From NCBI GenBank assembly GCA_030546905.1, contig JAUOPI010000031.1, forward strand, positions 1 through 37,374: 37,374 nucleotides of DNA. Reading direction: 5' to 3'. Each line of letters begins with the position of its first letter. Position 1 is the first letter of the stretch. Of the stretch, positions 34,501 to 37,374 are shown piece by piece. The position numbers were made by a program, and so were the translations under genes. The notes beneath the pieces were generated by a model, which had not been told where the DNA came from, did not search any database, and saw nothing but the letters and a program-made list of their open reading frames with translations. Source of the stretch: Granulosicoccaceae sp. 1_MG-2023 (GTDB lineage: Bacteria > Pseudomonadota > Gammaproteobacteria > Granulosicoccales > Granulosicoccaceae).

Positions 34501-37374
34501 ACGATGGTATTGCCGATGCTGTAGAGTCGGGTGCCATTGGCACTGACAGCGACGGCGACGGCATAGATGACGCCTTTGATGTTGATGCGACCGGCGGTAC
34601 TGATGCTGACGGTGATGGCATCGATGACGCTGCCTTGGACAGCGACGGTGACGGGGTTGCGGATTTCCGTGACACTGACGCCGACGATGACAGCATCCCG
34701 GATGCGCTGGAAGGTAACGTCGACTCTGACGAAGATGGTGTTGCGGATTATCTGGATACCGATTCCGACAACGATGGTGTAAGCGATGCGCTGGAAGGCG
34801 ATGTTGACACCGACGGTGACGAGGTCCCGGATTATCTGGACACCGATTCCGATGGCGACGGTATTGCCGATAGCGTCGAAGGTACAGTCGACACCGACAG
34901 TGACGGTACGCCGGATTATCTGGATACTGATTCCGACAACGACGGTATCGACGATCTTGTCGAAGGCAATGTTGACAGCGATGAAGACGGTATTGCCGAT
35001 TATCTGGACCGTGATTCAGACAATGACGGCATCCCTGATGCGCTGGAAGGCACTGTTGATACTGACGCCGATGGTGTTGCGGATTACCTGGATACCGATT
35101 CTGACAACGATGGTATTGCCGATGCCGTAGAGTCCGGTGCAACCGGTCAAGACAGCGATGGCGACGGTATTGATGACGCCTTTGATGTTGATGCGACCGG
35201 CGGCACTGATGCCAACGAAGACGGTGTTGATGATAATGCCGCAGCGCTGGACGGTGACGGTGACGGGGTTGCGGATTATCTGGATCTCGATTCCGACAAT
35301 GACGGTCTGACTGATGAGCTGGAAGGCGATGTCGACACTGATGCCGATGGTGTAGCCGATTATCTGGATCTGGATTCAGACACCGATGGTGTGCCGGATT
35401 CGGTTGAGGCGGGCTTCGGTGAGCAGGATGCCGATGCTGATGGCCGTGTCGATGGTCCCTACGGCGATAATGGTCTGGCCGATGCGCTGGAGACTGCGCC
35501 GGAATCCGGCCTGATCGACAGCGACGCTGACGGTGTTGCCGATGTGGCTCTGGACAGTGATGGTGACGGCGTTGCTGATTACCTGGATCTGGACAGTGAC
35601 AACGATGGTGTGACCGATCTTGTTGAAGCCGGTACTGAAGGCGTGGCCGATGCCGATGGCGACGGCCGTGTTGATGCCCCGGTTGACAGTGACAATGACG
35701 GTCTGGCCGATGCGGTGATTGACAACGGTATCAGCGATGCTGATAGCGATGGCGACGGCGTGGTCAATCGCCTCGACCAGGACAGCGATAACGACGGTAT
35801 TACTGACCTTGTTGAAGCCGGCGGCACTGACAGCGATGCCGATGGTGTGGTCGATGGTTTTGCCGACGTCGATGGTGACGGCCTTGATGATGCGCTGAGT
35901 GCATCACCGCTGCCGCTGCCGGATACGGACGGTGACAGCGTGGCTGATTACCTGGACCGCGATTCCGATGCTGATGGCATTGCCGATGCGCTGGAAGGCA
36001 TTGTTGATACTGACGCCGATGGTGTTGCGGACTATCTGGATACCGATTCTGACGATGATGGTATTGCCGATGCCGTAGAGTCCGGTGCGACCGGCACTGA
36101 CAGCGATAGCGACGGTATTGATGACGCCTTTGATGTCGATATGACCGGCGGTACTGACGCGGACGCCGATGGTGTTGATGATGAGGCCGCAGCGCTGGAC
36201 AGCGACGGTGACGGGGTTGCGGATTTCCGTGACACTGACGCCGACGGCGACGGCATTGCCGATAGCGTCGAAGGCACAACCGACACCGACGCTGACGGTA
36301 CACCGGATTACCTGGATACCGACTCTGACGGTGACGGCATCGCCGACCGTGTTGAAGGCACAGTCGATACTGACGGTGACGGTACGCCGGACTATCTGGA
36401 TACCGACTCTGACAACGACGGTATTGCCGATAGCGTTGAAGGCACGGTTGACACCGATGGTGATGGCGTTGCGGATTTCCGTGACACCGACTCCGACAAT
36501 GACGGTATTGCCGACAGTGTTGAAGGCTCAGTCGACAGTGATGGTGACGGGGTTGCGGATTTCCGTGACACTGACTCCGACAACGACGGTATTGCCGACA
36601 GCGTTGAAGGTACAGTCGACACCGACGGTGACGGCACGCCGGATTACCTGGACATCGATTCCGATAATGACGGCATCAGTGACAGCGTAGAAGGTAATGT
36701 CGACAGCGATGCTGACGGTATGCCGGACTTCCGTGATACTGATTCCGACAACGACGGTATCGATGACAGCGTGGAAGGTGTTGTGGACAGCGACGGTGAC
36801 GGAGTTGCGGATTACCTTGATGCGGACTCCGACAACGACGGTGTGATCGACTATGTCGAAGGCACGGTTGACACCGACGGCAATGGCATCCCGGATTATC
36901 TGGATCTTGATTCGGACGGTGATGGCGTGCCGGATGCTGACGAGCAAGCCAACCATGACACTGACGGTGATGGTATTCCGGACAGTCTGGATATCGACTC
37001 CGACAATGACGGTATCCCGGATGAGGTCGAAGGCGACCGTGATACCGATGGTGACGGTGTACCGGACTATCTGGATCTGGATTCCGACAATGACGGTATC
37101 CATGACCTGCTTGAGGCACAACGCAGCCTGGCTGCAGCCGCGGCGCTGGATGCGGACAACGACGGTGTGATCGACAGCAACTATCCGGTCGGGCACAACG
37201 GCCTGGCAGATGTAGTGGAAGTGGTTGCCGATTCCGGTCTGGTCGACTACATCCTGTCTGACCGTGACGGCGATGGTGTACCGGACTACCGTGATCTGGA
37301 TTCGGACAACGACGGTCTGGTCGATCTGCTCGAAGCCGGCGGCAGTGATGCTGACGGAGACGGTATGGTCGATG
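22557..37374 (+). CDS. Second giant exported Asp-rich TSP3-repeat protein, paralogue of the first; 3' end outside the window
   Basis: At least 4939 residues are read with no stop seen in frame. The signal peptide has a 30-residue n-region and cleaves after SSYAHA (residue 49). The first 75 mature residues match the first giant protein at 64 positions (counted by hand). The domains fall at the same places: DUF11-like about 712-857 (VSKSTLEPASPAG, LTDVLPDGLSYN), SdrD B-like from about 1062 (VGDLVFVDMNENGVYDSGD), and TSP3-like repeats from about 1222 to the window edge. At the edge the sequence has re-entered the conserved region near the C-terminus (EAQRSLAAAAALD, then LEAGGSDADGDGMVD), which in the first protein lies about 267 residues before the end. 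A total near 5,200 residues is therefore expected. The ATG is fixed by the ribosome binding site shared with the first gene. Function is inferred as for its paralogue. Confidence 0.92.
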   Translation, partial: MGFPSIACSRERSRATEKRWRRAGTGCISRAQLCIAVLFVLLFSSYAHAGYLTFGPYDQGVYSGTGPFNVTGTCTDPGDDCGDDDNRIRTLDLIQYSWSVAAADIATGEDDFESVILEQTITPGVGAEIEFEEIPAVCLAPPQGSGGTDPESSITENDDGSLTLLCNIGSLGNGEQLSFSIPVRALANSVNAATFTTSQRVYALDADGNQVADEVVYTDSTVYEISAAPAFDLIGDRKPIYRSYVTDQDVGNGLEPGYVYYWTAHIAADADRGGKGVEALSDTFTFTPGLSFTKSDGTTPYYPKYKILECIPNTSAWGTVVLGKETGNTDYDIETKVVDSGSCSYSGDYSTGYTMTVTGADTTGSRYPTETAGGSDLSAGPYFVAAYRLRLWIPFSEIDAEDGVPDDNSGGVFITSCLSDFDPVSQSGVSNYADATEPGYNGTAMSDGSASNNCTGPVTAEVTVGGSSETRVVSTISDAGKISYPPLLSAYHVGTATTEPGMSFAYATRFINSGSLNLSNTQLCLVFDNTVTRLTDRGNTGATAGEYAFIANKTAGGFDYTDWKVQYGTVSLDDVDPLDGNGDGVADFNAQSGRYEGDWSAMNAVRCDDPTITNWSDDPLDIGLDDINVVRFVPKDPSVTQLEPGQDIWGAVPVELRDSFYGGPYDGESIPAGTVTAGMGTFRHDEYKPGWRTIGYNPSPENNSAHGDRVTFTRATLSVSKSTLEPASPAGTPTTTLAGNNVVWQLASSVSSALETGSTAENVTLTDVLPDGLSYNETCTSAYPGSTAPTFVEYNTPETGETTLTWTLGDVSSNGSVDPIIFCTSTDALLPAGSVLINEATLDADNAVITEPVYQSVSLSQTGSIQASVYVDVPLDEPNDTQIYTLSWYNFATTGTVKPPTIINVFPHNNDGFGLSPREPESEFDGTLSLVGEPQVTFSDATQPGTDEDEIGTLYYSADEPSTINYDPNVNTSNWCTYDGSAFVGTSCPTSWSDVTAIKHVSNYELESDGDPRQGLKMTYTLQASGNANGDSYTNVFGVDSASLPDGQYIAAKSGTIVIASYSVGDLVFVDMNENGVYDSGDWRAPDGLEVQLYDASDDTLVSSTTTSNGLFLFDSLSDGEYYLKIPGSYFAADGKLEGWNVAPDWKPAEDDANQDVDHSGQLTADGVVTDSFTLSGTAPAESTDAPVGDEPVGDNVLGLSDSNTNDDFSNLTIDIGLITGDADGDGIPDVIEFGTGGLTSPDNSDGDSRPDYLDTDSDNDGIHDTDEAGSDPESPVDSDGDGVADYIDRDSDSDGIPDALEGDSDSDLDGSPDYLDNDSDGDGVDDSLEAGASSDSDSDGDGIPDQYDVDNTNGPDFDGNGIDDLSALTDTDGDGTPDYLDDDSDNDGIPDAEEASTEDSDGDGIVDYLDFDSDNDGIPDALEGTADSDGDGVADYLDRDSDNDGIDDAVESGASGNDSDGDGIDDTFDVDTTNGTDADGDGIDDDVAVLDTDGDGLADYLDSDSDDDGIADLVEAGGSDTDGDGKVDGFVDSDGDGRDDSLSTTPLPVSDTDGDGVADYLDLDSDNDGLTDAQEGTGDSDGDGIADYLDLDSDNDGVPDSVEAGFGAQDADADGRVDGVYGDNGLADALESTPESGLIDSDADGLADEALDSDGDGVADYLDLDSDNDGVTDLVEAGTEGVADTDGDGRVDTPVDSDNDGLADAVIDEGISDADSDGDGVVNRLDQDSDNDGITDLVEAGGTDSDADGVVDGFTDADGDGLDDALSASPLPLPDTDSDEAADYLDTDSDGDGIADSVEGTVDTDGDDTPDYLDTDSDGDGIADSVEGNVDTDGDGTPDFRDTDSDDDGIADSVEGTVDTDGDDTPDFRDLDSDGDGIADSVEGTVDTDGDGTPDYLDPDSDGDGIADSVEGTVDTDGDGTPDFRDTDSDDDGIADSVEGTVDTDGDDTPDFRDTDSDDDGIADSVEGTVDTDGDNTPDFRDTDSDGDGIADSLEGGVDTDSDNDTIPDFLDTDSDNDGIADSVEGTGDTDGDGTPDYLDTDSDDDGIADSVEGVVDSDGDSVADYLDLDSDNDGLTDTQEGNVDTDADGVADYLDLDSDNDGVPDAVEAGFGDQDADADGRVDGVYGDNGLADALETAPESGLIDSDADGIADEALDSDGDGVADYLDLDSDNDGVTDLVEAGTEGVADTDGDGRVDAPVDSNNDGLADAVIDEGISDADSDNDGVVNRLDTDSDNDGITDLVEAGGTDSDADGVVDGFTDVDGDGLDDALSASPLPLPDTDGDSTADYLDRDSDADGIADALEGTVDSDEDGVADYLDTDSDEDGITDAVEAGATGTDSDGDGIDDAFDVDQIGGVDSNNDGVVDDAAALDSDGDGVADYLDFDSDNDGLTDTQEGTGDSDGDGIADYLDLDSDNDGVPDSVEAGFGDQDADADGRVDGPYGDNGLADALESTPETGLIDSDGDGVADYLDLDSDNDGVTDLVEAGTEGVADTDGDGRVDAPVDSNNDGLADAVIDNGISDADSDNDGVVNRLDQDSDNDGITDLVEAGGTDSDADGVVDGFTDADGDGLDDALSASPLPLPDTDGDSTADYLDRDSDGDGIADALEGTVDTDADGVADYLDTDSDDDGIVDAVESGATGTDSDGDGIDDAFDVDQTGGVDSNNDGVVDDAAALDSDGDGVADYLDTDADDDGIADAAEGAGDQDGDGKPDYLDLDSDNDGVSDELEGGLDSDGDGKPDYLDTDSDNDGIDDLVEGNVDSDEDGIADYLDRDSDNDGIPDALEGTVDSDADGTPDYLDTDSDNDGITDALESGPTGTDSDGDGIDDAFDVDQTGGVDSNNDGVVDDAAALDSDGDGVADYLDLDSDNDAVPDSVEAGFGDQDADADGRVDGPYGDNGLADALETAPESGLIDSDADGVADEALDSDGDGVADYLDLDSDNDGVTDLVEAGTEGVADADGDGRVDAPVDSNNDGLADAVIENGISDADSDNDGVVNRLDQDSDNDGITDLVEAGGTDSDADGVVDGFTDVDGDGLDDALSASPLPLPDTDGDSTADYLDRDSDADGIADALEGTVDTDGDGVADYLDTDSDNDGITDAVESGATGTDSDGDGIDDAFDVDQTGGVDSNNDGVVDDAAALDSDGDGVADFRDPDSDNDGLSDELEGTIDTDDDGVADYLDTDSDNDGIADAVESGATGQDSDGDGIDDAFDVDETGGVDADEDGVDDDAAALDSDGDGVADFRDTDADDDGIPDALEGNVDSDEDGVADYLDTDSDDDGIDDTTESGVTGTDSDGDGIDDAFDVDVTGGTDADADGVDDNAAAPDSDDDGVADFRDTDADEDGIPDSVEGTVDSDEDGVADYLDTDSDDDGIADAAEGAGDQDGDGKPDYLDLDSDNDGVSDALEGGLDSDGDGKPDYLDTDSDNDGIDDLVEGNVDSDEDGIADYLDRDSDNDGIPDALEGTVDSDADGTPDYLDTDSDNDGIADAVESGATGQDSDGDGIDDAFDVDATDGVDADKDGVDDDAAVLDSDGDGLADFRDTDADNDGIPDALEGTVDTDGDDVADYLDTDSDDDGIEDAVESGATGQDSDDDGIDDAFDVDQTGGADTNNDGVDDDAAALDSDGDGVADYLDLDSDNDGLTDTQEGTGDSDGDGIADYLDLDSDNDGVPDSVEAGFGAQDADADGRVDGPYGDNGLVDALESEAESGLIDSDADGIADVALDSDGDGVADYLDLDSDNDGVTDLVEAGTEGVADTDGDGRVDAPVDDDNDGLADAVIDNGISDADSDNDGVVNRLDQDSDNDGITDLVEAGGTDSDADGVVDGFADVDGDGLDDVLSASPLPLPDTDGDSTADYLDRDSDADGIADALEGTVDTDADGVADYLDTDSDDDGITDAVESGATGTDSDGDGIDDAFDVDQTGGVDSNNDGVVDDAAALDSDGDGVADFRDPDSDNDGLSDELEGTIDTDADGVADYLDTDSDNDGIADAVESGAIGTDSDGDGIDDAFDVDATGGTDADGDGIDDAALDSDGDGVADFRDTDADDDSIPDALEGNVDSDEDGVADYLDTDSDNDGVSDALEGDVDTDGDEVPDYLDTDSDGDGIADSVEGTVDTDSDGTPDYLDTDSDNDGIDDLVEGNVDSDEDGIADYLDRDSDNDGIPDALEGTVDTDADGVADYLDTDSDNDGIADAVESGATGQDSDGDGIDDAFDVDATGGTDANEDGVDDNAAALDGDGDGVADYLDLDSDNDGLTDELEGDVDTDADGVADYLDLDSDTDGVPDSVEAGFGEQDADADGRVDGPYGDNGLADALETAPESGLIDSDADGVADVALDSDGDGVADYLDLDSDNDGVTDLVEAGTEGVADADGDGRVDAPVDSDNDGLADAVIDNGISDADSDGDGVVNRLDQDSDNDGITDLVEAGGTDSDADGVVDGFADVDGDGLDDALSASPLPLPDTDGDSVADYLDRDSDADGIADALEGIVDTDADGVADYLDTDSDDDGIADAVESGATGTDSDSDGIDDAFDVDMTGGTDADADGVDDEAAALDSDGDGVADFRDTDADGDGIADSVEGTTDTDADGTPDYLDTDSDGDGIADRVEGTVDTDGDGTPDYLDTDSDNDGIADSVEGTVDTDGDGVADFRDTDSDNDGIADSVEGSVDSDGDGVADFRDTDSDNDGIADSVEGTVDTDGDGTPDYLDIDSDNDGISDSVEGNVDSDADGMPDFRDTDSDNDGIDDSVEGVVDSDGDGVADYLDADSDNDGVIDYVEGTVDTDGNGIPDYLDLDSDGDGVPDADEQANHDTDGDGIPDSLDIDSDNDGIPDEVEGDRDTDGDGVPDYLDLDSDNDGIHDLLEAQRSLAAAAALDADNDGVIDSNYPVGHNGLADVVEVVADSGLVDYILSDRDGDGVPDYRDLDSDNDGLVDLLEAGGSDADGDGMVD
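27903..28748 (+). repeat. Run of 84-nt tandem units in the second giant gene
   Basis: Units start at 27903, 27987, 28071, 28155, 28239, 28323, 28407 and 28491, each 84 nt. One 90-nt unit follows (two extra residues, in TDSDNDTIPDF), then a unit at 28665. Most read TPDFRDTDSDDDGIADSVEG then TVDTDGDD. It is the counterpart of 16377-16964 in the first gene but with different favoured residues (FRD, DGDD). Confidence 0.9.
30657..30990 (+). repeat. Long near-identical internal duplication, copy 1
   Basis: About 335 nt (from GCGGAAGGTGCAGGGGA onward) recur at about 32685-33018, offset by 2028 nt (676 codons), with only a handful of mostly synonymous differences. The unit spans several 84-nt repeats, including a distinctive DQDGDGKPDYLDLDSDNDGV segment. 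Confidence 0.8.
32685..33018 (+). repeat. Long near-identical internal duplication, copy 2
   Basis: Partner of 30657-30990. The flanking cassettes differ, so a multi-unit segment was copied as a block rather than one unit at a time. Confidence 0.8.

Larger units (their letters stand above)
26220..37374 (+). repeat. TSP3-like coding repeat array of the second giant protein (continues past the window)
   Basis: More than 11 kb of repeats of the same 28-residue type. The VEAGF/RVDG.YGDNGLADALE cassette occurs six times (near 27367, 28885, 29833, 31189, 33577 and 35407). A cassette reading DSDGDGIDDAFDVD then TGGVDSNNDGV occurs about a dozen times between 29580 and 36150, against two copies in the first gene. 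Unit variants with DEDG, DDDG, DNDG and DGDG loops are interspersed. The array is longer than its paralogue mainly because of these extra cassettes. Confidence 0.9.

Overview
The window looks like chromosomal DNA of a Gram-negative proteobacterium, most likely a gammaproteobacterium. The evidence is a TonB-dependent receptor, a YfiR-family periplasmic protein, a BarA-like hybrid kinase, a GGDEF-EAL protein and an outer-membrane beta-barrel. The genus cannot be named from sequence alone. There are no rRNA or tRNA genes, insertion sequences, phage structural genes or CRISPR arrays.

Left part (1-10.0 kb, minus strand). A tight operon is read right to left: TonB-dependent receptor (6322-8358), YfiR-family protein (5711-6325, 4-nt overlap), hybrid histidine kinase with two receivers and an HPt domain (2878-5706, 4-nt gap), and a REC-PAS-GGDEF-EAL response regulator (699-2894, 17-nt overlap). 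A peroxiredoxin-like gene (46-576) follows after about 120 nt. This looks like an envelope-sensing module that sets cyclic-di-GMP. The kinase appears to carry the CHASE8-like periplasmic input domain that YfiR controls in YfiN-type cyclases. A structured 555-nt non-coding stretch (8359-8913), a small Imm-like membrane protein (8914-9129) and an outer-membrane barrel protein (9244-9993) lie to its right.

Right part (10.2-37.4 kb, plus strand). Two tandem paralogous giant genes fill 27 kb. The first (10468-22050) encodes 3860 residues. The second (22557 to beyond the window end) encodes at least 4939 residues with no in-frame stop seen. Both have a signal peptide with a long n-region, a conserved N-terminal region of about 660 residues, a DUF11-like domain, one SdrD B-like domain, and a huge Asp-rich array of thrombospondin type 3-like calcium-binding repeats with a 28-residue (84-nt) period. 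The first ends in a Cys-containing CTERM-type sorting signal. The two genes share a promoter/leader block and ribosome binding site.

Working model (inference): the twin giants are exported, calcium-stiffened surface fibres or adhesins made from one set of shuffled cassettes, and the neighbouring c-di-GMP module may control the attachment state. Nothing in the sequence proves that the two halves are linked.
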